DNA of 41,421 nucleotides, taken from NCBI GenBank assembly GCA_964534305.1, contig CAZHPR010000007.1, forward strand, positions 1 to 41,421, in the 5' to 3' direction. The notes below the pieces were generated by a model, which was not told the DNA's origin, did no database searches, and saw nothing but the letters and a program-made list of their open reading frames with translations. Made by a program: the position numbers and the translations under genes. Below are positions 22,366 through 30,017 of this stretch, in pieces; position 1 is the stretch's first letter, and every line of letters begins with the position of its first letter. This DNA is from CAZHPR01 sp964534305 (lineage in GTDB: Bacteria > Patescibacteriota > Minisyncoccia > Phycocordibacterales > WO2-35-19).

Positions 22366-24717
22366 TTAAGCGGTTTTTGCTTCTGCGGTGACTACGAGAT
22401 CGTCTATCGAGCAAACGCCCCCAGCACAAGCCAACTCTTTTTTATTATCTATCTCATCCACCGCCTCATAACTTACAATCTTCGCGAAGTCTATATGTTT
22501 GAATCTTTCAAGTATTTCGCTGTATTTCTTCTCATCTATAGCTTCATAAGGCGCAAGTTGGTAAACATGATTATCTCTAGGTAGGAATGAAAGACCACCA
22601 ATGATATCCCAATTTTTATACAACCAGTTTGCAACTTCCACCCACTCATTTTCACCAACTGAGATAGTTGTAGAAGGGTTATGCTCAGTGAAATTCTCCT
22701 TTACCATTTTCCAATATTCTAGTTGGTCGATCGCACTCTGATCATCTTTGAAGGTAGAAGACTTTGGAGCTTTGACAGGGAAGTCAATAACATAGGTAGT
22801 TGCTGTTTCCATATTTTGACCAACTTCTGGGTTGTAAGGTATACCCTGATCACGAAGCATCTTAAATAGTGAGTCCGTAGCGGCAATCCTAACCCTTCTT
22901 ATATAGTACTGAGAATGTCTTGGGTGAACTCCAGAAGAACAATCTACTGTCTGAGACAGGTTGCCAGAAGGCTTTACACAGGTAACGCAGGTTGATTCAT
23001 TTATTCCGAATCTTTTTGCGTATATTTTATTGATCTTGAGTGCCTCCTCTTTCAAAGCTTTCATAGTCTCTGGCTTTCTAACTGTTGGCGAGTCCCACTG
23101 ACCAGTTATTGATACCCCGAGAAGAGCCTCTTTTCTGCAGTTATCTGTCCATTCTTTGGAAAGGTAGGGGAACTTAGTCAGAGTTGCTTGGTAAGTACCG
23201 AGTATCGCAGCGACTCTTATCTTTCTTTTTAGACTCTCTAGAGTATCCTCATGTCTTGCCACAACTTCCGAAAGATTACAGAACTGTTTTGATTGAAGGA
23301 TTATCTCACCGCAAGGATTGGTACCGACCGGTTTTAGGAATCTACCATCCTGAGAGAGAACTCCCGTTTCTTTGAAGACCTTTATTCTTCTCTCGGGCAA
23401 TGTTTTTGCAAGACTTCCCCTATTGAATATACCTCTCTCCCCAGCCCCAGAGTTTATGAGAGCAAGCCATTCATCCAAAAATTGGGTATTGGTTGGTTTT
23501 TCGTTGTAAACAGCACTATTGTTTGCAAGAGATCTTTGTGGGTCTGTCATCCAAAACTGTCCTTTCTTTGCGTCCCTGATTAGATTATCTTCTAAGTCTG
23601 AGAGAGAAATCATTGCGCTCCTTCTTACTCCTCCAGCAACAACACACTCGCCTATCTTACAAATAATATCATGAGCATCTATCGGTCTAAGCCTCTTCCC
23701 CTGTCTTGCAAACATCTTTTGCTTTGTAAAAGAGAGCACCTCCATAAGAGGTTGGGGACCGGATGATTTGCCTCCCATCGTCATGAGTCTAGCTCCCGCA
23801 GGTCTAAGTAGAGAAAAATCAAATTCTATATCTTTACCTTCTGCCCAGGTTCGCATACCCAAAGAAAGTGCATCCGCCCAACCCTCTTTGCTGTCTGGAA
23901 CAACGTGCCTCATTGGCTTTTCACCAGTTTGTTTTTTGATCTGAGGTAATTTCTCAATATTATCACTCTCTACCGACCAACCGCATCCAGTACCACACAT
24001 TGATATATACATTATCTCTGCAAAATCCTGAAAAGAAGAAGGAGCTATATAAGAACAGTTGTAAGCTGCTACGTTTGTAGTCCGAGCAGCCTTGCCGGCA
24101 AATTGCAGCAATCTCATAGAAGGCATCGCTTCTTGCTTGAGTACAGTTTCTCTAACTTCTGCGTATTCAGATTCCTTGAGCTTGTCGCCTAGATTTTCTT
24201 TCATAAAATCCATATACCTATCGACTGTCTCAACCCAAGTCTCTCTCCTTGTCTCCGCCTCTATCCACCTAGAATAAGTTCTGTAGTAAATAAACTCACC
24301 CAGAGCATTTTTGAAGTATTTTTTACTTTCTGAAGCCAGTTTTTGAACTTTTTCTGGGATTCTAACACCCTTTATCCTCAATTCTGATCTTTTTTGTCTA
24401 TATAGGATGTAGTTTTTTGATGTATTTACATACTCTGAAAGGATAAGTTCTTTTTCTACCGTATCCTGGATACCCTCAACGTCAGGAACAAAGTTTTTAA
24501 ACTTCTTACTTATCCTTATAAGGTCAGCCAGCACCTTATTGGCAACCATTCTGGCCTCCACCTCGGACCCTTCATCAGAAGCGATCATTGCCTTATGTAT
24601 AGCAGAGACAATTCTTTCAAAATCAAAGGGTACCACGGCACCATCTCTTTTTTTAACTTTTTTTATAAAATCCTCAATTTTCGGCTTTTGTGGTGTTTTT
24701 TTGATCGCTTTTGACAT
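22366..24717 (-). CDS. nrdJ: Adenosylcobalamin-dependent (class II) ribonucleotide reductase
   Basis: Reduces ribonucleotides to deoxyribonucleotides using a cobalamin-derived radical, without oxygen. The 783-residue protein starts with an ATP-cone allosteric domain (about residues 18-110, VKKRDGAVVPFDFERIVSAI). The catalytic domain shows AAYNCSY, the radical-site loop NPCGEI, SGNLSQTVDCSSGVHPRHSQYY and FTEHNPSTTISV, and the C-terminus has the redox pair Cys764/Cys769 in ACAGGVC. This pattern is that of the monomeric Lactobacillus leichmannii type (RTPR). No small subunit gene is adjacent, as expected for class II. Cells of this group rarely make cobalamin, so uptake is implied, but no cobalamin riboswitch was recognised upstream. 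Confidence 0.92.
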   Translation of the reverse strand: MSKAIKKTPQKPKIEDFIKKVKKRDGAVVPFDFERIVSAIHKAMIASDEGSEVEARMVANKVLADLIRISKKFKNFVPDVEGIQDTVEKELILSEYVNTSKNYILYRQKRSELRIKGVRIPEKVQKLASESKKYFKNALGEFIYYRTYSRWIEAETRRETWVETVDRYMDFMKENLGDKLKESEYAEVRETVLKQEAMPSMRLLQFAGKAARTTNVAAYNCSYIAPSSFQDFAEIMYISMCGTGCGWSVESDNIEKLPQIKKQTGEKPMRHVVPDSKEGWADALSLGMRTWAEGKDIEFDFSLLRPAGARLMTMGGKSSGPQPLMEVLSFTKQKMFARQGKRLRPIDAHDIICKIGECVVAGGVRRSAMISLSDLEDNLIRDAKKGQFWMTDPQRSLANNSAVYNEKPTNTQFLDEWLALINSGAGERGIFNRGSLAKTLPERRIKVFKETGVLSQDGRFLKPVGTNPCGEIILQSKQFCNLSEVVARHEDTLESLKRKIRVAAILGTYQATLTKFPYLSKEWTDNCRKEALLGVSITGQWDSPTVRKPETMKALKEEALKINKIYAKRFGINESTCVTCVKPSGNLSQTVDCSSGVHPRHSQYYIRRVRIAATDSLFKMLRDQGIPYNPEVGQNMETATTYVIDFPVKAPKSSTFKDDQSAIDQLEYWKMVKENFTEHNPSTTISVGENEWVEVANWLYKNWDIIGGLSFLPRDNHVYQLAPYEAIDEKKYSEILERFKHIDFAKIVSYEAVDEIDNKKELACAGGVCSIDDLVVTAEAKTA

Positions 24718-24802
24718 TTTTTTAATAAAAAATTAATAATTTTTGATAAAAATCTAAAATAATATGTGAAAGTATTTTACAATTTTTCAGGTACTCGCGT
24801 CC

Positions 24803-24811
24803 TGTGGATAA
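24803..24811 (-). promoter_or_regulatory. Single DnaA-box sequence upstream of nrdJ
   Basis: TTATCCACA, the consensus DnaA box, is on the minus strand 86 bases before the nrdJ ATG. DnaA regulates ribonucleotide reductase in some bacteria. A single nine-base match may be chance. The rest of 24718-24904 is AT-rich and holds an AGAAGCTTCT palindrome but no recognised gene. Confidence 0.35.
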
Positions 24812-24904
24812 CACCAAAATTACACCAAGGGAAAATAAAAAACTTACTAAGTAAATAGCTACGCTAGGAGAAGCTTCTAACTAAGGTGATTGCAACAAAA
24901 ATTT

Positions 24905-25378
24905 TTAAAATTTTATAATATCTCCGATTTTGATATTGCTCTTATCTGCACTACCAGCGCTGAGTTCAATTACATAAAGAGAATCTGACTTTGGTCTAAA
25001 AACTTTTGGGAAAGTTTCCGGAGATATATTTTTTTCTATGTGGATTATTTTTTTATCTTTATCCAACCAAACAATATCAATTGAAAAGAACATGTCTTTC
25101 ATCCATATGCCGTGCCTCTCTTCACTATCAAAAACAAATAGCAAAGCGCTGCTTTCTTCCAAACTAGACCTGTAAGACAGGCCCCTAATCCTCTCTTCGT
25201 TAGAATCGGCAACTTCAAGATTAAAGGCTTTATTTCCAACGAAAATCTGGGCTGAACTGGTCTTTTCTACTGTATTACTATTTGTTGTTATCTGAGAAGG
25301 ATTATTTATACCCAAAATTATAATTATAATAAGGGAGAAGAGGGTCGCTATAAAAATTAGAGAATTTGTTTTTTGCAT
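24905..25378 (-). CDS. DUF192-family secreted or membrane-anchored protein
   Basis: A 157-residue protein with an N-terminal hydrophobic segment (residues 6-24) and a DUF192 domain filling the rest: EERIRGLSYRSSLEESSALLFVF, HGIWMKDMFFSIDIVWLDKDKKI and YVIELSAGSADKSNIKIGD. The family is small, often exported, and has no established activity. It is probably a single gene: a terminator ends the RRM gene upstream. Confidence 0.85.
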   Translation of the reverse strand: MQKTNSLIFIATLFSLIIIIILGINNPSQITTNSNTVEKTSSAQIFVGNKAFNLEVADSNEERIRGLSYRSSLEESSALLFVFDSEERHGIWMKDMFFSIDIVWLDKDKKIIHIEKNISPETFPKVFRPKSDSLYVIELSAGSADKSNIKIGDIIKF

Positions 25379-25396
25379 ACAAAAATATTACCACAA

Positions 25397-25428
25397 ACAA
25401 AAACCGCCGTGTTCACGGCGGTTTTTGT
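25397..25428. terminator. Terminator of the RRM protein gene
   Basis: ACAAAAACCGCCGTG pairs with CACGGCGGTTTTTGT around a very small loop, flanked by A and T runs on both strands. It lies 14 bases after the stop of the RRM gene and before the DUF192 start. Confidence 0.85.
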
Positions 25429-25441
25429 TATTTTAGATTGA

Positions 25442-25714
25442 TTACCTAAAATTTCTTTGAGGACGATCCTCTCTAGGTCTAGCCTCATTTACTGTGAGGT
25501 TTCTACCCATGAAATCCTTCCCATTCATTTCGCTGACTGCTGAGTCTGCCTCATTGTCATTAGAGAATGTTACGAAACCAAAACCTTTTGATCGGTTTGT
25601 GTCTCTTTCTCTTAGGACAACAGCATCAGAAATCTCGCCAAATTTTGAAAAGGCATCTTTAAGGTCATTGTCTGTTGCATCCCAAGACAAGTTACCTACG
25701 AAAAGTTTTTTCAT
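25442..25714 (-). CDS. Single-RRM RNA-binding protein
   Basis: A 90-residue protein made of one RNA recognition motif: RNP2 is LFVGNL (residues 4-9) and RNP1 is KGFGFVTF (about 43-50), followed by the final strand RNLTVNEA and a short Arg-rich tail (RPREDRPQRNFR). Bacterial single-RRM proteins of this kind (Rbp type) bind RNA and often respond to cold. No partner is encoded next to it. The start is fixed by the family N-terminus. Confidence 0.93.
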   Translation of the reverse strand: MKKLFVGNLSWDATDNDLKDAFSKFGEISDAVVLRERDTNRSKGFGFVTFSNDNEADSAVSEMNGKDFMGRNLTVNEARPREDRPQRNFR

Positions 25715-25818
25715 TGCGAACTTTTGATTTACTTTATAAAACGACCCAAAATTTGAGTTCCATTTTTTGCCCAGCGAATCAAAGTCGCAAAAACAAACAA
25801 GAAACTAAACTTACACCC

Positions 25819-26487
25819 CTATTGTATCACCTTTTGTGCCTCCAAGTCAAGGGTTATTTCCACTGCATCTCTTATCATCTTATCTCCTAGGTTTGTAAAG
25901 AAAGAAGAAGAATTATACTTTACTTCCCAATCCGCTCGGTTTATAGCAAAGGAGCCAGTTGCTTTTATGTTTCCATCTTCGGTTGGTACCACTGTTGCCA
26001 TAAAAGAAATCGGTTTCTCAATTCCTCTTACTGTAAGATTACCACTTACTACATATCTCCCAACCTTTGCGCCATCCTCACTTGAGGGAGCAAAGCTCCT
26101 GAGGACAAACTTTGCGGTTGGATACTTGTCTACAGAGAAGAAATCATCATTTTTAAGGTGAGCCACCAGTCTCTCTTTTAGAGGAATGCTCTCTATTGTA
26201 TTCATATCGATAACAAACTCTCCAGATTTTATAACTCCTTCTTCAACAAGGACAGAACCCGATGAGAGTTTTACAATACCTTCTTCAGACATACCTGTAA
26301 TAAACTCTCCTCTCCAACCGATCTTGCTTGATTCTGTGTTCAACTTATACTCGCCAGTGCTTATAGCCGAAACCACCTTATCACTACTTAGGTCTTCTAC
26401 TGGTGCCTCTGTCTTTTTTGAATTAAACAAGAAAAACAAGGCCACAATAACAACAATTAGCCCAACTACGATATAAGAGTTCTTCAT
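25819..26487 (-). CDS. YceI-family lipocalin-like protein, membrane anchored
   Basis: A 222-residue protein with an N-terminal membrane helix (residues 5-21) and an extracytoplasmic YceI domain: YKLNTESSKIGWRGEF, GEFVIDMNTIESI, LKNDDFFSVDKYPTAKFV, VSGNLTVRGIEKPISF and FAINRADWEVKY. YceI proteins bind isoprenoid-type or other amphiphilic ligands in known cases; the ligand here is unknown. The gene is divergent from the ribosomal protein S1 gene, with about 180 bases between them that hold only AT-rich promoter-like sequence. Confidence 0.88.
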   Translation of the reverse strand: MKNSYIVVGLIVVIVALFFLFNSKKTEAPVEDLSSDKVVSAISTGEYKLNTESSKIGWRGEFITGMSEEGIVKLSSGSVLVEEGVIKSGEFVIDMNTIESIPLKERLVAHLKNDDFFSVDKYPTAKFVLRSFAPSSEDGAKVGRYVVSGNLTVRGIEKPISFMATVVPTEDGNIKATGSFAINRADWEVKYNSSSFFTNLGDKMIRDAVEITLDLEAQKVIQ

Positions 26488-26667
26488 GGTTTTATATTTG
26501 ATTAAAATTAACTTTAATGTATTATATAGCTTCTTGCTACTTTATACAACAAACTAGTATAGAAAGCGAGAAATTATTAGTCGAGATTCCTTATAGCATA
26601 ACACCGTTTTCTTATCTCTAGATTATGACCGAAGAACACGGAAGCTTGGGATTTTTGTTTTAGTTTT

Positions 26668-27798
26668 ATGGATAAAAAAGAAGTTAAAAAAGTAAAAGAA
26701 GAGGTAATAGAAGATACAGACTCTAGTAAAAAACAGAAAAAGGATTCTGTTATGCAGACTTATGTAAATTCAATCAGTCTTCCTCCAAAAAAGGATGATA
26801 TCGTTGAGGGTACCGTAATATCTATAGATAAATCTGCTATCTATGTAGACCTAGCGCCTTGGGGCACCGGTATAATCTTTGGAAGAGAATACATAAATGC
26901 TAGAGATTTGGTAAAGAAAATAAATATTGGAGACAATGTCGCTGGAAAGGTAGTAGGCACAGGAAACAAGGAAGGTTATATAGAAATATCTCTAAAGGAG
27001 GCAAAACAGGCTCTTATATGGACTGAGGCTGAAGAAGCGATAAGAGATAAAAAAGTTTTTGAACTTTCTGTTCAGGAAGCAAACAAGGGCGGACTTATGC
27101 TTTATTGGCAAGGGATTGCTGGATTTTTGCCAGCCTCTCAGCTTAAAACAGAACACTACCCTAGAATATCTGATGGTGACAAAGACAAAATATTGGATGA
27201 GCTTAGAAAACTAGTTGGTACAAAGCTGACTGTGGCCATAATCGCCGCAAACCCTAAGGAAGGTAAGCTTATATTCTCAGAAAAAGATCCTGATTCAACC
27301 GAAAAAGAAAAGATCGTAGACAGGTATCAGTTGGGTGATGAAATAATGGGAGAAGTAACTGGCATTGTTGATTTTGGAATATTTATAAAGATCGAAGATG
27401 GGCTTGAAGGATTGGTCCACATTTCAGAAATTGATTGGGGCCTAGTTGACGACCCTAGAAAGTTTGCCAAGGTTGGAGACAAAATAAAGGTAAAAATAAT
27501 TGAAATAAAGGAGGGTAAGATATCTCTTTCAATCAAAGCCCTAAAGAGCAATCCTTGGAAAGACGCTTCAGAGAAGTACAAGAAAGATCAAATTGTAAGC
27601 GGGGTAATAATCAAGTTCAACAAACACGGTGCCCTTGCCTCCATCGAAGAAGGTATTGCTGGACTGGTACATATCTCCGAATTTGGTAGTGAAGAAAAAC
27701 TCCATGAGAAATTAGAGTTAGGAAAAACATACAACTTCAAAATTAGCCTCTTTGATCCCAAGGAGCAGAAGATGGCCTTGTCATTTGTGGAGAAATAG
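26668..27798 (+). CDS. rpsA: Ribosomal protein bS1-like protein with four S1 domains
   Basis: RNA-binding protein that brings mRNA to the 30S subunit. After a charged, Lys-rich N-terminal segment of about 35 residues, four OB-fold S1 repeats follow: VEGTVISIDKSAIYVDL, a diverged one around GLMLYWQGIAGFLPASQL, the best match GEVTGIVDFGIFIKIEDGLEGLVHISEI and GVIIKFNKHGALASIEEGIAGLVHISEF. The 376-residue length with four repeats fits S1 of many non-proteobacteria; Escherichia coli has six. No Shine-Dalgarno precedes the ATG. It is a single-gene unit followed by a GC-rich hairpin. Confidence 0.9.
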   Translation: MDKKEVKKVKEEVIEDTDSSKKQKKDSVMQTYVNSISLPPKKDDIVEGTVISIDKSAIYVDLAPWGTGIIFGREYINARDLVKKINIGDNVAGKVVGTGNKEGYIEISLKEAKQALIWTEAEEAIRDKKVFELSVQEANKGGLMLYWQGIAGFLPASQLKTEHYPRISDGDKDKILDELRKLVGTKLTVAIIAANPKEGKLIFSEKDPDSTEKEKIVDRYQLGDEIMGEVTGIVDFGIFIKIEDGLEGLVHISEIDWGLVDDPRKFAKVGDKIKVKIIEIKEGKISLSIKALKSNPWKDASEKYKKDQIVSGVIIKFNKHGALASIEEGIAGLVHISEFGSEEKLHEKLELGKTYNFKISLFDPKEQKMALSFVEK

Positions 27799-27844
27799 TA
27801 TATAAATAAGGAACAGTCATCCTGGTACCTCACCGGCTTGACCC

Positions 27845-27874
27845 ACCCCCTGGGAAATCGTGCTTCCAGGGGGT
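27845..27874 (+). terminator. Terminator of the S1 gene
   Basis: ACCCCCTGGGAA pairs with TTCCAGGGGGT with one bulged base, and a TTATTTT run follows. It lies 47 bases after the S1 stop. Confidence 0.75.
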
Positions 27875-27893
27875 CCTTATTTTATATAACACT

Positions 27894-27924
27894 ACGACCG
27901 CAGAGCTCATCGCTCCGCGGTCGT
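27894..27924 (-). terminator. Terminator of the 42-residue membrane peptide gene
   Basis: ACGACCGC pairs with GCGGTCGT, continued by GAGC/GCTC after one A-C mismatch, around a five-base loop. It begins three bases after the stop codon of the small gene. Confidence 0.7.
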
Positions 27925-27927
27925 TCT

Positions 27928-28056
27928 TCACCAACCCTTGTCCTCAAAGAAAGTGGCTTTCTCTCTGAGTTTTTCAAACCGTCTCTTCTCCCAGAAATAC
28001 AGAGAGATTATCAGAATGATGATGGCGGTAGGCACCACCACAAAACCAATTTCCAT
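27928..28056 (-). CDS. 42-residue single-pass membrane peptide
   Basis: A short gene with ATG at 28056, a strong Shine-Dalgarno (GAGGAG, six bases upstream) and TGA at 27930-27928. The product MEIGFVVVPTAIIILIISLY has one membrane helix (about residues 4-21), continued by a basic, then mixed-charge tail (FWEKRRFEKLREKA, ending FFEDKGW). A hairpin terminator starts directly after the stop. The combination of ribosome-binding site, membrane helix with inside-positive tail and terminator supports a real gene. Function is unknown; small single-pass peptides often bind larger membrane proteins. Confidence 0.7.
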   Translation of the reverse strand: MEIGFVVVPTAIIILIISLYFWEKRRFEKLREKATFFEDKGW

Positions 28057-28122
28057 ACGTTTCTCCTCTAAACTAATGATATAACTTAATTATTAAAAAG
28101 TCAAATTTTCTATAAAAATGTT

Positions 28123-28151
28123 AAGGCCCTGGCACGAAGCGCCAGGGCCTT
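28123..28151 (-). terminator. Terminator of the interrupted orphan gene
   Basis: A perfect 11-base-pair stem AAGGCCCTGGC/GCCAGGGCCTT with a seven-base loop, followed on the minus strand by TTAACATTTTTAT. It lies 19 bases past the stop at 28170. Confidence 0.8.
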
Positions 28152-28169
28152 GTTGTGGAGAATGACTGG

Positions 28170-28652
28170 TTAGAGGATGTCCTCACCCCCCACCCGAAAT
28201 GCAATCAGAAAGTCCGGTTGGTTAATCTTGTTAGGACGATCTTCAACCACAACCCGGCCACTGTCCCGAATAGAAATTTCGCCTGTTGCGGGAGTGGTAA
28301 ATTCGAGCCGCACCATGGACCAGAAGATTCCGTTGATCAATTTGTATTCACGATCAGCCGCTTCCAACCCACTTTGAAGCTCAATAAGTCTCGTCTTAAA
28401 AGCTTCGCAATCGTGGTCGCCACTGCTCTGATGCGACTTCCCGTGCTCAATCGCCATCTTGAGGAGATTGGAGCTGAGTCCATGCAGCTCAATCAACAAG
28501 TCCTAGCGCAGCAGGTCGAGTTTTTGGAGATTCTCACTCATAACACCGAGTAGAGTTTCCCCTTCACCAACGGGATCATATACTTTGTCTCGTGGCTTGG
28601 ATACATCCACCAAGCTGATTCGAGTGATCAAGTCGTCTTTCTTCGCCGTCAT
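28170..28652 (-). pseudogene. Orphan soluble protein gene interrupted by an in-frame TAG
   Basis: Reading from ATG at 28652, with AGGAG about ten bases upstream, the frame runs 49 codons (MTAKKDDLITRISLVDVSKP, ending QKLDLLR), meets TAG at 28505-28503, and continues in the same frame for 110 codons (DLLIELHGLSSNLLKMAIEH, ending FLIAFRVGGEDIL). Both sides of the stop read as one continuous helix, and composition is the same on both sides. A TTG at 28499 could restart translation but lacks a Shine-Dalgarno. A terminator follows. I do not recognise the protein; no membrane segment is present. It may be a pseudogene, a sequence error, or a read-through gene. RF1 is encoded in the window, so recoding of TAG is unlikely. 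Confidence 0.65.
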
Positions 28653-28771
28653 AAGAGCATTTCTCCTTGCGTTTGGAATATTGTATGTTCATCACAAAAC
28701 ACCCGTAAAGAACAATACACAAGTCGGTATTTTACAGATTATTCATTAAAAGTCAAGAAATTAATCTGAGG

Positions 28772-29392
28772 CTAATTAAACGTATTCATTGCTCTTTCGC
28801 GGCCGGAGGAGACGAGGGTAAAGAGTGCTTCGGAAGCTGTTTTGTAGACTTTTTTCAATGTCTCTTTTTCTTTTGAAGAGAAGTTGCTAAGTATAAAATC
28901 GATAACCTTTTTGTTTGCTTCTCTTTGAGGCAGATCCAGCCCTGGCTTCTTTATCTTACCTTTTGGGGTAGAAGGAGAGACTCCTATTCTTATGCGGGTG
29001 AAGGCTTCTGACTTTATAGCTTTTATAATTGACTCTAGACCATTGTGTCCCCCACTACTTTTGTTGTAAGAAATTTTTATGGTACCTAAAGGTAAATCAA
29101 GATCATCGTAGACAACTATTAGATTTTTTATTTCTTTATTTTTTATACTAGCGGGTTTAACAAAATAAGACACACTCTTGCCAGACTTGTTCATAAAAGT
29201 TTCTGGCAGTACCAAGGCTACTTTTTCTGTTTCTACTTCCCCTTTTGATACCAAAGAATTAGATTTTTTATCCATTTCAAATCCCCCAAAATCATTTTTT
29301 TGGGAAAAATATTTCAACAGTTCCCTGCCAGCGTTGTGTCGACTGTTTTCATATTCTTCTCCAGGGTTACCGAGACCAAAAATATAAATCAT
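28772..29392 (-). CDS. pth: Peptidyl-tRNA hydrolase
   Basis: Releases tRNA from peptidyl-tRNA that dropped off the ribosome. The 206-residue protein starts MIYIFGLGNPGEEYENSRHN with catalytic His19, and has FMNKSG, VVYDDLDLPLG and SSGGHNGLESI, the full Pth active-site set. An upstream in-frame start at 29458 adds 22 residues outside the family; it would also include the promoter, so 29392 is preferred. The -10 box CATACT ends six bases before this ATG, so the message is probably leaderless. The gene is divergent from lepB. Confidence 0.95.
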   Translation of the reverse strand: MIYIFGLGNPGEEYENSRHNAGRELLKYFSQKNDFGGFEMDKKSNSLVSKGEVETEKVALVLPETFMNKSGKSVSYFVKPASIKNKEIKNLIVVYDDLDLPLGTIKISYNKSSGGHNGLESIIKAIKSEAFTRIRIGVSPSTPKGKIKKPGLDLPQREANKKVIDFILSNFSSKEKETLKKVYKTASEALFTLVSSGRERAMNTFN

Positions 29393-29398
29393 ATATTT

Positions 29399-29447
29399 AG
29401 TATGTTCCAGCCAAAAACTTGTGTCAAACAAAGAGCTAATATAAAAT
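29399..29447. promoter_or_regulatory. Back-to-back overlapping promoters for pth and lepB
   Basis: Plus strand: TTGTGT (29419-29424), 17 bases, TAAAAT (29442-29447), ten bases to the lepB ATG. Minus strand: perfect TTGACA (29427-29422), 17 bases, CATACT (29404-29399), six bases to the pth ATG. The two -35 boxes share three bases, so polymerases cannot occupy both at once. Confidence 0.65.
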
Positions 29448-29457
29448 AGACCAAACA

Positions 29458-30015
29458 ATGGAGGAAAATACGGTTAAAACAGAAGAAAACTCTATAAAAG
29501 AGCTTATAAAGTATGCACTGATAGCACTCATTATTGTCATACCCTTTAGGATTTTTATAGCCCAACCATACATTGTGGATGGGTCTTCTATGGATCCAAC
29601 CTTTAAAAACGCTGATTATCTTATAGTAGATCAGTTGAGCAAAAGATTTGAGACTCCAAAGAGGGGTTCAGTCGTCATCATAAGATATCCAAAAGACCCT
29701 TCAAAGTTTTTTATAAAAAGACTTATCGGTTTTCCTGGAGAAACTGTTGTTATAAATTCAGGGAAATTAATCATCTACGGAGAAAACAACAAAGAAATGA
29801 CAAATATTGATGAACCTTATGTAAAGTATCCAAAAAATGAAAACTTCTCGATGCAACTAGGAGAAAACGAGTATTTTGTGATGGGAGACAACAGAGCTGG
29901 AAGCTCAGATTCTAGGATCTGGGGGTCTTTGCCAAAGGAAAACATAATCGGAGTACCGGTATTAAGACTACTACCGATAAACAAAATCGGCCTCTTTCCT
30001 GGAAAAAATAATTAA
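29458..30015 (+). CDS. lepB: Signal peptidase I
   Basis: Membrane serine protease that removes signal peptides from exported proteins. The 185-residue protein has one N-terminal membrane helix (about residues 17-37), the catalytic Ser44 in GSSMDPTF, the general base Lys87 in FIKRLIGFPGE, and the box E motif MGDNRAGSSDSRIWG. The length and single helix match the Gram-positive type. It is followed after two bases by the HisRS-like gene, so they share a transcript. Confidence 0.96.
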   Translation: MEENTVKTEENSIKELIKYALIALIIVIPFRIFIAQPYIVDGSSMDPTFKNADYLIVDQLSKRFETPKRGSVVIIRYPKDPSKFFIKRLIGFPGETVVINSGKLIIYGENNKEMTNIDEPYVKYPKNENFSMQLGENEYFVMGDNRAGSSDSRIWGSLPKENIIGVPVLRLLPINKIGLFPGKNN

Positions 30016-30017
30016 AT

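Noticed and set aside
24718..24904. Cobalamin riboswitch upstream of nrdJ
   Set aside because: No B12-box or the surrounding conserved stems could be identified in the AT-rich region.
26624..26662. Possible 12-codon leader peptide ORF (MTEEHGSLGFLF) before rpsA
   Set aside because: It has no Shine-Dalgarno and no attenuator-like hairpin between it and rpsA; likely chance.
27838..28071. Plus-strand ORF of 77 codons after the S1 gene
   Set aside because: It begins inside the S1 terminator and is antisense to the 42-residue membrane peptide gene, which has a strong ribosome-binding site.
28155..28553. Plus-strand ORF of 132 codons starting with GTG
   Set aside because: It has no ribosome-binding site, overlaps the terminator hairpin at its start, and is antisense to the better supported interrupted orphan gene.
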